A model generated the notes under the pieces. That model did not search any database. It was not told where the DNA came from and saw only the letters and a list, made by a program, of their open reading frames with translations. DNA of 64,000 bases from Tenrec ecaudatus (lineage: Eukaryota > Chordata > Mammalia > Afrosoricida > Tenrecidae): NCBI RefSeq assembly GCF_050624435.1, contig NC_134541.1, positions 5,219,983-5,283,982 of the forward strand, in the 5' to 3' direction. Numbering within the stretch: the first letter of the stretch is position 1; every line of letters starts with the position of its first letter. Position numbers and translations under genes: made by a program. Below, in pieces: positions 1-12,403 of the stretch.

Positions 1-2080
1 TCAACTTACCCGCATGGGACGTTGATCCATAAGACATAACTCAGCAAGTCTGTCTGGAGCCTACACTCAGGACAGCCACAGATCAGGTGCTGTGACCGAA
101 CAGGGCACTTTAGCTGCCAGGGTGGTTCGCCCCACTGGTCCCTCTGAGGGGCCACTGTGGGCAGACGACTGCCCCAAGTTCCTCCACATTGGTGCCCGGT
201 CAGTGCTCAGGTTCCTGGGCTGTGGGTGGGCCCAGCAGGGAGAAGCTGCTTCCAGTTTGGTCCCTGCCTCCTTCCACAGACACTTATCACAAGGGGAAAG
301 AACCCACTGCAGAGTTAATGGAACCCAGAAAAAGTGAAGACTCCGGGCATTGGGTCAGAAATTTGGTTCAAGCCACGGACAGGAACAAAGCATTAAACCA
401 AGGGAGGTCCCTCCCACGACCTGGACACCATCAGTCCTGGCACCACATCCCCCACTGTGCCTGGGTCACCTCACCTAGCCAAGCACCCGAGGGACTTAGA
501 CCTGCCTTCCTCTCTCTGCCCTCCTCCAAGTGGACTGGCTGCACCACCAAGCTGTGCTTCCGGGAAGAAGGAAGGGGAGGGTCCAGGGGGAGGGTCCAGG
601 GGGAAGGGTAGGCACCGGGAACAGGGCCCCACAGCAAAGATCGATGGAGCAGCAAGGCAGGAGGGAATAAAGATTTCCTTTCTGGTAGTTGGTTCAGCTC
701 CAGCCTTCCTGCATCCATCAAGAACCTTCCCTACTTCCACGGGGTGCGCCCAGTCTAGACACCCCCGCCCCACCTCCCAACCCAGGGCCCACCAGCGGTT
801 AGTGAAGTCTGATCCTAACCTACGCGTCCCCACCCCCCGGACCCGTCACCCAGGGAGAAGACGCCCAGGGCTTCACGTCCTTCCTCTCCCCCCTGCCTGC
901 CCACCCCCCAGGCACCAGCATCCTCCGCCCCCAGTCACCCTCGCCTCCTGCCCGCCCTCGGCGGGCACACACATGCTTCCTCTGCCCTTGGTGCACCCTG
1001 GGGACGCTGAAGGTTGCTTTTAAGGGTGTGCTTAAATGTCGGCAACTGGAAGGGGACGCTGAGGGCTGCTTACACCACCCCGCTTCCCCCCCCCCGCCGC
1101 TTCCCCCCTCTCCCAGACACCCCCCTGTCTCCACCTCCCCTGCTTGTTTAAAGCCCCCTGCTGCAAGGTGGGCGCCCAGAAAACCAGCGGATGTTTGTTG
1201 AGTGAAGGCGGGATAGCGCCCTTCCCCCACCTCCCTGCAGCGCCCTCGGAAAACCCCCTTTTACTTGTGGCCTTGATGGGTGCCCCCACCCCCACCCCCA
1301 GGCCAGGGAAGGTGCTGCTGCTGTCTCGTGGTCTTGAGAAAGCTGGGTGCCTTTGTCAAGCCTCAGTTGTCCCTTCCATAGCATACCACCACCTCTGTTT
1401 GCTCCCTGCCCCTAACCTGTGGAAACTGACCTCTTCCCACATCTCCCCAGTTTGAGAACCCGGACAAGCACGTGTTCACCGCAGGATTCTGGGGCCTAGG
1501 ATGAGGACATGGGTTCCAAAGTGGAGGAGCTTCTGGGGTCGGGGAAAAGGAGGGGCAACGTACATATCAGGAACTTAAAAAGCAATGTTCAAATCTGGTC
1601 ATCTGTCCCTTTATTCCTTTGTCCCTAAGGTCCCCTTGGTTTCTGGGTCACCAGCCTCTCCGTCCATCAGGCCACCGAGTCCCTCCTGAGAACCAGCCAT
1701 TCCCCTGAGCCCTACTCCTGAGGTGCCTGGCCAGCTTCTACCAGCCCAGGGAGCCCACGGAAGGACCAGTGTCCATCAGCAAGGAGCCTGGCCGTCCGTG
1801 GTGCAACACTGGAGAAGTGGGCAGTTCACACCCAGCCAGCAGTCCACAGGAGAAGGGCTCTGGCCATCTGCAGCCACAGAAGACAGCCAAGAGAACCCGA
1901 TGGGACAGCGCCACCGGTCACACGGCAACTAGGAGTCTAAACCACCACCACATCCAGCACAGCAAACAGCATCAGAAAGACAGCGGGGTCCCCGGCTGCT
2001 ACAGACTGCTCACTGAGCTGGGCTGTTACCCGAAAGTTGGAGGATAATGTCCACCTTGACAGAAAGGCCTGGGCACTTAC
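1..2080. other. Unassigned GC-rich sequence, no gene recognised
   Basis: Proline- and glycine-rich frames over 450-1,250 come from C- and G-rich composition and match nothing I know. In human, RBM38 is the next gene downstream of RAE1, but no RBM38 exon was found here. Confidence 0.5.
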
Positions 2081-2365
2081 TTTAAAAAACTCAGCCAGTG
2101 ACCTGGGGTCGCTAAGGGTCAGAATCAACTTAGTCCTGGACAGCTGACTAAACGGAAGCAATGTGGATAACACATTGACATGGCCTTTTCCCAGGGAAGT
2201 CCTGGGGAAGGTGTGGAGCAGCAGCTGGGACAGGAACAAGGCAGGTCTCGGGGACTGGCAGGAGGTGGAGGTCAGCCCAGGACCACACGAAGGGCAGAGG
2301 AGGCGGGCAGCAAAGGCCGAGAGGCAGAACTATGGGGGCACTGATTGGGCAGACCTGATAGGACA

Positions 2366-2512
2366 GGGAGTCAGGGGTTGGGCTGCTAACCTCAAGGTTA
2401 GCTGTTCAAATCCTTCAGCCCCTCACAGGGGAAAGATTAGACTGAATGCTTCCATAAAGGTTTAGTCTTGGGCGCTGTGGGTTAGACTTGGCTGATGACA
2501 ATGGGTTTTGTG
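2366..2512 (+). mobile_element. tRNA-derived SINE (AfroSINE type), plus
   Basis: ggttgggctgctaacctcaa and the B-box-like agctgttcaaatcc mark the tRNA-related head; the tail degrades into ggcgctgtgggttagac. These SINEs are transcribed by RNA polymerase III and moved by LINE enzymes. Confidence 0.6.
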
Positions 2513-2679
2513 GGCCGGGCAGTTATGGGGAGACCCCCTTACACTCCTCTAGCAACAAGGCTTGGTTGTCTCAAGGGTCTGCTGTAGGCCAGGCCTCCGG
2601 GCAGGGGGACTTACAAACATTAGTTGCTAACTGCAAACACCCAGGCTGAAACGTGTGCTGAAAGGATCCAGCCCCCACA

Positions 2680-3320
2680 CCTTTCCTGATTTCAACCCAC
2701 GCAGTATCCTCCTGTCCCGGTCCAAGGACTGCCTCTCAGTCCACGTACAGGCTCCACGTGAGCGCAAAGAGGGGTTCTGGAATCCCCTCTCTTCACACAG
2801 GGGTCGATAGTGTCACGGTCCACACATTCCTCGTTCAGCCAAGACCCATCCCCTGTGAGGTCAGTCACGATCTCTCCTGCCACATCCTCTTCTCCATCCG
2901 GCTTGAATTTCTGCCAGTTCCTCACTGGCGTACTGCTCCGACCATTTTCTGAGGTTCAACCTTTACCGAGATGATGAATGATATTGTTTGATAACTTCTG
3001 CCTTCTGTTGAGTCTCCTTTCTTTGGAGTGGGCACAGGTATGGTTCTCTTGCGGTTGGTTGGCCAGGTAGCTGCCTTCCAAGTTCCTTGGCATAGAAGCG
3101 TGAGCACTTTCAGTGTTGCACTTGTCTGCTGACACATCTCTACTGCTACGCCATCAATTCCTCAAGCCATGTTTTGATTTGGGTTTTTCCCTCCCAGGGC
3201 ATCTTGGATTTTTCCTTTGAATCCTTCAGCTCTCAGTCATACGCTACCTTCTGAGACGACTGAGCGTCGATCACTTCTTTTTGAGACTGGGGCTGTATAT
3301 TCTTTCTCTCCTTTCATGCA
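2680..3320 (-). mobile_element. RTE (BovB-like) LINE fragment, minus strand
   Basis: Read in reverse, this is the reverse-transcriptase part of an RTE ORF. Diagnostic words on the plus strand are ggttggccaggtagctgcct, tgaatgatattgtttgata and cttggcatagaagcgtgagc. The frame is broken. Confidence 0.75.
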
Positions 3321-3334
3321 TCATTCGGTTCTCT

Positions 3335-3790
3335 GTCCACGTTGTTGTTGTTGTGTGCTGTCAGGTTGATTCGGCCTCCTAGCTAGCAACCCTCTGTACC
3401 ACAAAAGAAACAACTGCCCGGTCCCATGCCTCCTCGCCATGGTCAGGCTGCAGCATCGGCTCCGTCTCTGCTTCGCCAGGCACGATACCCTTCTCTTGGG
3501 CGTAGACGCTCCTGGGGGCATGTCCAAAGTCTGTGAGCCAAGACCTCACCATCCGCACTCCCAAAGAGAGCACGCTGTGTTTGGCAGCCCAGTCGTCTTC
3601 ACCAGCACCGTCATTCGCCTGCGCCTATCCTCCTCCAATCTGCCTCATCCATGGTCCATCTTTCACATGCCCGTGACGTGCTGGAAAATGCCAGGAGCAC
3701 CGTAGTCCTCACAGTGATGGCCCTGTTCTCCAACACCTCCCAGAGTCCTGTGCGGCAGACTTGCCGGACGCAGGGTGCCCTTTGACTTGC
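3335..3790 (-). mobile_element. Diverged RTE 3'-end fragment, minus strand
   Basis: Starts with the RTE 3' terminal gttgttgttgtgtgctgtca and contains cactgcccggtccc-like and gggggcatgtccaaagt words in RTE order. It is more diverged than the neighbouring copy and may be a separate insertion. Confidence 0.5.
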
Positions 3791-4063
3791 CAACTCGTGA
3801 GCATGGGCTGTACAGCCAAGTGAAATGGAATCCTGGGTGCCCCATCTTCCTCCATCTTACCACGATGGTGTCTGTTGGCCCTGGGCAAGGAGTCTTGCTT
3901 TCTTTACACTGAGAGAGGGGTCCTGGTCTCCAAGTGTGGTCAGCACTGGCCTGCTGCCTGCGAGATCCATGGTGCGAGCCCCTCAGATGGTAAACACACA
4001 GGTAAAGACCAAGGAAGACCTTATGCTCCTGGAAAGATGTGCCATCTCAGAGGCCCTATAGAG

Positions 4064-4220
4064 CAGCGGTTCTCAACCTGTGGGTCGAGACCCCCTTTGG
4101 GAAAGGGGTTGAAGGACCCTTTGACAGTGATGAAGTGGCAACGAAAATAATTTTATGGTTGGGGGGTCACCACCACATGAGTTGCTGTGTGAAAGGGGCG
4201 GGGCATGAGGAGGGTTGAGG
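4064..4220 (+). mobile_element. SPIN-type hAT non-autonomous transposon, diverged, right end eroded
   Basis: Begins CAGCGGTTCTCAACCTG, contains cgaaaataattttatggttg and gggtcaccaccacatgag, and ends near ggttgag. This is the SPIN terminal and internal sequence in shortened form. Confidence 0.8.
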
Positions 4221-5534
4221 GGATCACAATGGGTCCATACGCAAAGCCAAGTTTCAAGCCAATCATCAAATTTCAGCATTTACACTAGCACGTTCACAGG
4301 GTTGAGTTCCTCTCCCTTCCTTCAGCTGGGGTTTAGTTACCTCAGTGCTAACCACCTGTGCCAGGCTCCCATCTCCACTGCTGTGCCTTCTGGGCAATCC
4401 CGCAGACCCCTTTTAGCATATCCAATCAAGCAAAGGGGAGGGTAGGCTTACAAGCTCTCTCTAATTATATCTGATGTCCATCACACATCTTATAATACCA
4501 GGTGGGAGAAACAGCCAATATCCATAATGCTGTCAGGTAAACCTGTAACCAACCCTTAGCCCTTTGAATAACCCCACATTTGATCTTCTCTTCCCTACCC
4601 TGGACTGTCTACACTTACATGGCCATGGCCTTCAGCCTGCAGCTGGGTAGGGATGCAGCAGGCCCCGGATGGAACCCCTAGTAATCACCTTGAGAAACCA
4701 GCCTAGCTTCTGCCCCAGGCCACTTCAGCAGCACCTTCTCTGCCCTCAGCTGCAACCTGTAATTTTGAACATTTCTTTCATCCTTATGAGTGACAACAGC
4801 CAAAGTAACTGAGAATCAAAAGCTGTGCCCCTTTCAGTCTCTCTCTAGCCAAAGCCCAGGCTTTCATGAGCCTGCCACCATTGCAGCAACCCCCGCCACC
4901 CCACCCCCCATAGTAGTGTCTCTGTCTCCCACCGCACGCTCTGCCTTTCAGCTGGCTCCACAATTCACGGCAGTGGTCACACACAACTCACAGACAATGT
5001 CCACGATTATGGGGTTTATTAGAAACATCAACAGCTGACAGTTCAGGGGAGAAATACTCAGGGGACAGTGTCTTCTTTCCATGCCCACAGATAGGTTTCT
5101 CTCTGACCTGTGCCCTGCTCAGGGCGAAATCACAAAATTCTTTTACCGATGCCCATAAATGCCCCCAAATGTGCCACTCTGCTGTAAGCCTTAACTCAAA
5201 GGCACTCGGTTCTGGTTCCATGGGTCAGCAAACCCAACTCTCCCAATTAAGTGCCCAGAGGCACCCTACTCCACAAGCCAGCCTCCTGCCTGGAAGCTTT
5301 ACTTTCTCTGTCGGCTGGGAAGTCCACAGTTTGTCTCATGTTCTGACTGCTGGTTGTGCTGTAACTGCTCCTCCTGGAACAAGGGGGTTCAATGCACAAA
5401 GATCTCAGAATCAAGGACCTTTTGCAGCTAGTCACTAGCAGCTAGTGAGATCCTTCCTCCTTCTGAGATGACTGATTTTATCCCATGAATCCCATTAACA
5501 ATCACTCACAGCTGAATCCTTTAATCCCTATGTG
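4221..5534. other. Intergenic, nothing recognised
   Basis: No gene or named repeat was recognised in this stretch. A C-rich run near 4,890-4,930 is the only composition feature. Confidence 0.4.
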
Positions 5535-6030
5535 GCAGTTATATAATCTACTGTCAACTTGAGGAAGGGGTGGAGTCTAGCCTCTGAACCAGGTCATAGC
5601 CTGATGACCTCCTTCGGAGACACGATGGAGATAAATAGCTCACTGGAGGCCAGACACACTCTCTGTTACACATTCCTGTTGACAAGCCACATGGAGACAC
5701 ACTGTTGGAGCCAGAGCTCTGGAGCTGGAGGAGCAACATGGAGACCCATGCCAGCGCTGAGATGCTTCTACCACCACTGGATCCACAAGACTTTCCATCC
5801 ACTGACCTGTGATCTTCCTGTATTTGGAATCATTGCATGTGTTGCGTGAGTCTGAAGAGGAATTTACAGACTGGTATCAGACATATGAGCTAATATTGGA
5901 CTTATGGACTTGATCTAGACTGCACTGGGATGCTTTCTCAATATACGATTACTCTTTGATATAAAGTTCTTTCCTGTATACATGTGAGTCTCCCTGGGTT
6001 TGTTTCTCTAGTCTACCCAGACTAGCACAC
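5535..6030 (+). mobile_element. Interspersed repeat of about 490 bp, class unresolved (copy A)
   Basis: Runs from about ctactgtcaacttgaggaag to tctagtctacccagactagc. I remember similar sequence as abundant in tenrec. The class was not resolved. Confidence 0.5.
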
Positions 6031-6289
6031 CCTAGGTTCCCAAATCTATGTGACCAACCACCCCGTTTTCAGAAAAAAATTACTCAGAGCCCCCTGGAAA
6101 TTTATTATTATTATTATTTATTACCTATGGCCCATAACCTGGGATAAAGTATACTGCTTTGCAGCACCTCCAGATCATTCCAGTACCCACAGATATTACT
6201 CAGTTTGGGAAACACTGATTTAACCCAGCCTACATTTCGCCCACATTCTTACCCAGACTCCTCAGGGAAAAGGAGATTTGGGGAGTCAC

Positions 6290-6640
6290 AAAGGCTATGG
6301 TAGGAGAGCCTTATTGAGAATCCACAGCATTCAACGAGTAGGTCAGTTTATTGAAGTCTTTCCATTGGTGTCCCGTCAACCCCTGCATGAAGACTTGGTT
6401 TTCCCATTCTCACTCCCATTTCCCATTCCCAAGCAATTCCCAGTCCCGTCAGAGTACCTTAGGGTTTCTTCCTCCCAAGCCTTCGGCTCTTGGTCGTATG
6501 CTACCTCCTAAGATGGTTGAACACCGAGCAATTCTGTTTCGTACAGTGACTGTGTGTATTCCTTCCATCTTGCTTTGATGCATCCTGTGTCATTCAATAT
6601 TTCTGCTCATAGAATCCTTCATTATTGGAACTCAAGTCTT
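6290..6640 (-). mobile_element. RTE fragment, minus strand (inverted 5' half)
   Basis: Words gtcgtatgctacctcctaag, tgtgtattccttccatcttg and catagaatccttcattattg identify RTE ORF sequence in reverse orientation. It abuts a plus-strand RTE 3' end. Confidence 0.7.
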
Positions 6641-7070
6641 CAATGTCCATTGAAGAGACAATAAATCCAATAACTTACTGCACTTGGCAGATTTGCTCCA
6701 AAAGATCTCTCTAACCTGCTCCCAAACAAAGACGTCACCTTGAGGATTATGGTGCACTTGACCTGAGCCTTCGTATGTTCAGTCCCCTCGTGGGTCTGCA
6801 AAGATTGGCCAGTGAATAAGGAAAAGGGAAGAACTAGTGATTTGAATTGTGGTGTTGAGGGGTATTGGATGTACCGTGGGCTGTCAGCAGAACCACCAAG
6901 CTGTCTTGGGAGATATGACAGAATGCTCCCTCTAAGGAACCGGTGAGGCTTCATTTCATGTACTAACTTTGAACTTGTCAGAGGGACACGTCCTTGGAGG
7001 AGGCCATCATGCTTGGTAAAACAGGGGTCAGCCAAAAAGGGGGGCAGCCATTTCATGAGACGCACTGACA
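6641..7070 (+). mobile_element. RTE 3'-end fragment, plus strand
   Basis: Words gacgtcaccttgaggattat, gatttgaattgtggtgttga and ggaggccatcatgcttggta identify the end of the RTE ORF in sense orientation. Confidence 0.75.
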
Positions 7071-7747
7071 ATGTACGAGAATGGTGGAGAGAGAGAGCAG
7101 ACAGGCTCTGATTCTGCTGTCTCTAGGGTCACTCGAGGTGGAGTCAGGTGGACGGCACTAACCACAGCCTCACCACCATACAGTCTGGTTTCACGAGGTG
7201 AGAGACGGGGCTCCAAGGTTAGGTGGCGTTTCAGAGGCCATCGAGGTAAGTCAATCGGCTGGTCTTCCCACGGTAAGAGATGTGGAAATTGGACCAGAGC
7301 ACGGCCATCTCAGGGTGATAGTTTGGGCTGGTGGTGACTCTTCCCTCCCTCCAGCTTCTCCTGAGTTGGAAAAGGTGCAGGGAAAGGCCCCAATGGGCCT
7401 CCAAGGATCCCAGACCCTTCTCTAAGCAGTGTTGTTAAAAGCACGGAAACAAAATGCTTCCACTTTGATCGACAGTTCCAGCACAGAATCCTGAGCCAAA
7501 GGGGCAACCAGCAAAATGGGATATCAAGCCCTCCCGGGGTCCAGATTTGCGGGAGCCAACGAAGCTGCATGAACCCCTGGAACCACTGCCCCCAGACCAA
7601 ATCCAAACCATCAACCCCAACTCAAACCCCCTACCCCCTGCAGTCCTCTTTCAGCCTAACGCTCGCTTAGCTGGGCCAGTAGAGTGCCTGCCTTGAGCAG
7701 CCCGATCTTAGAGAGCTGTGGGGTAGACGGCACGTGGAGCCCAGGGC

Positions 7748-7885
7748 ATCCTGGTGGCTTACATGTAAGCGAGGTGACTGGTTTGAGCCTTCCACTCGCT
7801 CTGAGGCTGTCTGCTCCCGAAAAGAGTCAAGAGTCTCAGGAACCCATTGGGGTAGTATGCTCTGCCCTGCGGGGTCACATGAACA
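7748..7885 (+). mobile_element. SINE (AfroSINE type), plus
   Basis: atcctggtggcttacatgta head and caggaacccattggggtagt tail; old and diverged. Confidence 0.5.
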
Positions 7886-10377
7886 ACTGCACCCCAAATA
7901 AAATTATTAATGGAAAAAAGATGAACCCTTGAAGCTTGAAAGCTTGGATGGGACGGATGTGAGGGACCCCAACGTGTCGGAGCTCTGAGGGGAAGATGAT
8001 GTTGCTCTGTAAATGTCCGCGAGGACACGTCACAGTAAAGTCGTGTGATATTTATATCTCTAACATACATGGGAACCCTAAGGGGCCGTGAGTGTCGGCG
8101 AAGGGGGAGGGGCACTCAGACTAGGCGGCTGAGGCAGGGCGGCCCAGCGAGAGGAACGACGGCCTGTCCATGCAGGGTACACACAGAGACCGTGGGACTT
8201 GTGTGGGGTTTGCCGTCTTCATGCTCAAGCACCACCACAACCAAAGAAAGTTAAATAAAAACACAAAGGGTCTCCCAAACGCTCATGAAAAGGGTTACTC
8301 GCCCCTCCTCCCCGCAACACCACCACCACCTCTGGAAGCCCCTTGTAAAGGACCGTCTGACTTGCCAAGGCAGGCGGACACAGCCCACTGGATCCTAGAG
8401 ACCCACCGAGTTTCTTCAGGGGAGGGGGGCCGGGGGGCGGGGTGGGAGCCCCTCCGGGAGCAAGAGCAGGGTGTGGGGGCGCCTGTGACGCCTGAACTGA
8501 GGTTTGGCATCTAGGAGTCTCCCTCTGGAGCAGGGCGAGGCTGGCAGGCTCCTAGGTGCTGTTGCAGTTGCTGAGGGGCGTGTGGGGGTAGGAGCTCAGT
8601 TTGGAAGCATTGGCGGGCCGGGCATCCAGAGAAAGCCATGGCTTTCTGCTCCTGGAAAGAGTTGCTGTTTGGAGACCCGCAGAGCCAGTCCTTCCCTGTC
8701 CTGTAGGGTGACCATACTGGATGGGAGTGAGAGGGTGCTGCTATTACGACTGTGGGGTGGGGTTCGCAGCCCCTGCTCCATGGAGCTGGTCCCATCGGTC
8801 GTTGGTGACTTCCATTTTCCTGACCTCTGAAGGCTGCAAGTGGGCTGGGGGTGGGGATGATGGGGCTTGGGGGGGGCAGTCTGTGGACTCCAGGTCAGAA
8901 CCCTTTCCTGTACATTTCCCACTGCTGCTGTGACAAGTGACCACACACAGAGTGGCTTGGACAACTCCTTTGTTAGCCTACAGTTTCCAGCGGTCCGAGA
9001 TCCAACCCGAGGCCGCCCTGGGCCCAACCCTAGGGGTTGGGGAGGCCTCAAGTCCCACCCCCACCCCCACTGCTGGGGGCTGCAGGGGAGGGTTCCTTCG
9101 GTGGCCTTCACCTTTGAGTCAGTTTGGACTCCTGGAGACCCCGGTGTGTCTGTAGAACGGCCCTGCACAGGGTTGCTCAGGGCTAGGTGTTCAGAGTCGA
9201 TGGATCCCCAGGCCCTTCCTCCGTGCCACCTTGGGGCAGGCTCAAACTGCTATGAGCCACCACCTAGGGTCCCTGGATGGTAGTGAGTGGGGCACAGTCT
9301 GCACGACCCCCCAGGGGGATGAGAAACAGCAGGTTGGAGGAAGGAGCTTCCCAGAGCTGCCGGGAAGGTGCTGAGGGACACAGGCCCAGGGGAGGCTGGG
9401 ATGGTTCCTTCTTTGGACTTTTCTATTTTGCCCCTCCACTCTTTGTACCCCACCCCACCCATCCCTCCCTGGGGGAGGGTCGGGGAAGAAGAACCCATGC
9501 CAGTTTTTGAAGGGGCCCAATTAATGTTTTAAGCAACTGGTTTTTCTTGTTTGCTTTGGAACCAGAGGTAAGATGTCTGAATCTATGGACATGGGACTTG
9601 AAATACGCTTAGAGGCTCCAGGCCATGGTTGGTGCTGCTCATGTTTGCCCTGTGGGGACATGTCAACTGTCCTGATTAAAAGAACAAACAAAAACTCAAA
9701 ACACACAAAAAAGCTCTTAACCCGCTGGCGTCTCATGCTTCTCCCGCCTCCGTCTGCTTAGCGGTCGGGTGGCAGTTGTCATGCACCCAGGACGCCCTCC
9801 GGCTTACAGCGCTGCATGTCACCTGTGGGTCTTGGCCTCACGATGTTGTCTCCAAGACAGGGATTAGACTCCCTGGGCCTGTCGGCCCCGGCGGCCCCAG
9901 ATTCACAGAAATACCTTCCAGGCCTGAAAGAAAAAGGAATTAAGAGTCACGGATTCAAACACCTTCGTTCCATGAGATGTCTGCGTGACGTGTCACCCTG
10001 GGGTGCAGTGGCCACAGGACCCAGCCACTAACCCAGATGCCAGCCGTCTGACCACAGAAGGAAAACAGGGCAGTCTGCTCTCCGAAACCCCTAGAGGGCC
10101 GATGTTGGGGGAGGGGTGTCTGTTTTATAGCCAGGTTACAAAAAGTATAAAGAAATAAGTGAGGTTAATTTTAATGTTATCATCCAAACGGTGATAATTT
10201 CAGCATATGAGAGCAGTTTCACTCCGTGGGATGTTTACATTTGGGGGGCACTAAGTCTTTGAAATCCACCGTGCATTTTACACTCACTGCCCGCCTCATT
10301 TCAGGAGGGCTCCCGTTCCAGTGCTCAAGAGCCACTGGTGGCTGTCGCTCTGAGTCACAGGGGCTAGCCCAACAGTG
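7886..10377. other. Intergenic, little recognised
   Basis: Apart from the possible LTR remnant at 8.9 kb no gene or clear repeat was seen. G-rich segments lie near 8,420-8,470 and 8,845-8,880. Confidence 0.4.
8905..9010 (+). mobile_element. Possible MLT1-type (ERVL-MaLR) LTR fragment
   Basis: The words ctgctgctgtgacaagtg and agagtggcttggacaac resemble the start of an old mammalian MLT1 LTR. A short, broken fossil. Confidence 0.35.
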
Positions 10378-10552
10378 GCCCAAACCCACTGTGAGTTGAT
10401 TCCAACTCAGAGCAGCCCGGCAGGCAGAGAAGCACTCTGCCCATAGGGCTTCTGAGGCCCAAGCCTTTCTTGGAGCAGTTGGTGGGTTAGAACCTCCAAC
10501 CTTTCAGTTAGCAGCCGATCTCTTTTCACCACTGCACCTCTTGGGCTCCTTC
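10378..10552 (-). mobile_element. SINE (AfroSINE type), minus
   Basis: Reverse tail ccaaacccactgtgagttga through head cagttagcagccgatctc and cacctcttgggctcctt. Confidence 0.8.
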
Positions 10553-10671
10553 ACACAGGACTCGGGGCTGCAGGACAGAGCAGGGCCAGAGCCTGCAAAG
10601 ACCCTAAAGCTGGCCTCCCAGTGGCCCTGGTTGCCACCAGGCCCCATTCAGAAAAGATTTGAACTCCTTGC

Positions 10672-10842
10672 TCTTTCCTTGAGGAGGTGAAGTACTCTGC
10701 TGCGAACCAAAAGGCCAGCAGTTCAAACCCCCCTCAAGGCTCCGCGGGAGAACGACCCAGCTGTCCGTGCCGAAACGCTATGGGGCAGTCCTCCTGTAGC
10801 CCATAGAGATGCTGAGTCAGAATCAACTCAGCGGTGCATGGC
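10672..10842 (+). mobile_element. SINE (AfroSINE type), plus
   Basis: gccagcagttcaaaccccc B box; tail gctgagtcagaatcaactca. Lies 120 bp from the minus copy at 10.4 kb, giving an inverted pair. Confidence 0.75.
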
Positions 10843-10884
10843 GTCTTCCCCTTCCACATCAGGACTCCCCTCAGCCAGCTCCTG

Positions 10885-11068
10885 CCACTGAGCCCACACT
10901 GACGCATTTCGGTGCTGTAGGGCAGACAGGGCGGAACTGCCCCGGTGGGTTTCTGAGCCTGCAACTCTTCACAGGAATACAAAACCTCATCTCTCTCCTG
11001 TGGTATTGAACTGCTGACCTGGAGATCATCAGCTCAATGAGTAATCCACTTTGTCACCAGGGACTGAT
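10885..11068 (-). mobile_element. SINE (AfroSINE type), minus
   Basis: gggcggaactgccccggtgg tail part and tattgaactgctgacctgg head part; ends tgtcaccagggac. Confidence 0.75.
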
Positions 11069-11499
11069 CCGGCTAAAGGGGAGCCCACCTGAATCCCATC
11101 ATCCACGGGCTTCTATTGCTGACAAAGAAACCAATGAGGACTTTAAATCTCCGGCATATTGTTCCCGTTTGCATTTTGTGAGCATGAACTTTCCAAGTCC
11201 CTTAGAAACGGAGGGGGTCCAGTCCCGTAGTAAAGGCAGAACTGTCTCAAGTTTAGCATTGGACGTGACAAGAACCTGGGCAGGTGGGGGTGGGGTCGCT
11301 GGCGCCACCTGCTGGCTGGGCTGAAACACTGCGGCCCCCCAGGGAAGCCTCAGGGAAGCCCCTCAATGTAGAGGCACTTTGTCACTGCCTCGGACATCGA
11401 TGACCCACCTGGCATACAATGGCAGCTCCTTCTGGGGCATTCTTCCGGACCAGCCACCTCGGGCTTTCCCTCTGAATGCCCACGGAGCATCATTTACCA

Positions 11500-11652
11500 C
11501 CCGAACTCACTGCCCTTGAGTTGGTTCAACCCGTAGGCACACTACAGGACAGGGTGGACCTGCCCTCGTGGTTTCCAAGACTGGGAATCTTCACGGGGGC
11601 ACTGCTGGCCGTGCCGCCCAACACGTAACCACTGAGCCATCCAGGGCTTTCT
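11500..11652 (-). mobile_element. SINE (AfroSINE type), minus
   Basis: ctcactgcccttgagttggt through caacacgtaaccactgagcc and atccagggctt. Confidence 0.75.
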
Positions 11653-11670
11653 GTCACTTACCACAGGAGC

Positions 11671-11698
11671 ATTCATTCATTCATTCATTCATTCATTC
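11671..11698 (+). repeat. (ATTC)7 microsatellite
   Basis: Seven perfect ATTC units. Confidence 0.97.
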
Positions 11699-11858
11699 GA
11701 TCTTCCTTCCCTTCATTGTTTGAAATGAACTTGTTTGTCAAGACTTCAACTCCATTTCAGTTTTGCTTTTCCTCCTTTTAATTTTTTTTTTAGTCACTCT
11801 TTAACTTGTGTTTGAGGGACAAGGAATCAGGAGGGTTTATTTTTATCTTTATATTTAA

Positions 11859-12403
<545 letters not shown>

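Noticed and set aside
457-1023. A 188-codon proline- and glycine-rich frame on the plus strand
   Set aside because: GC-rich composition opens several overlapping frames on both strands here; no family motif or splice structure supports a gene.
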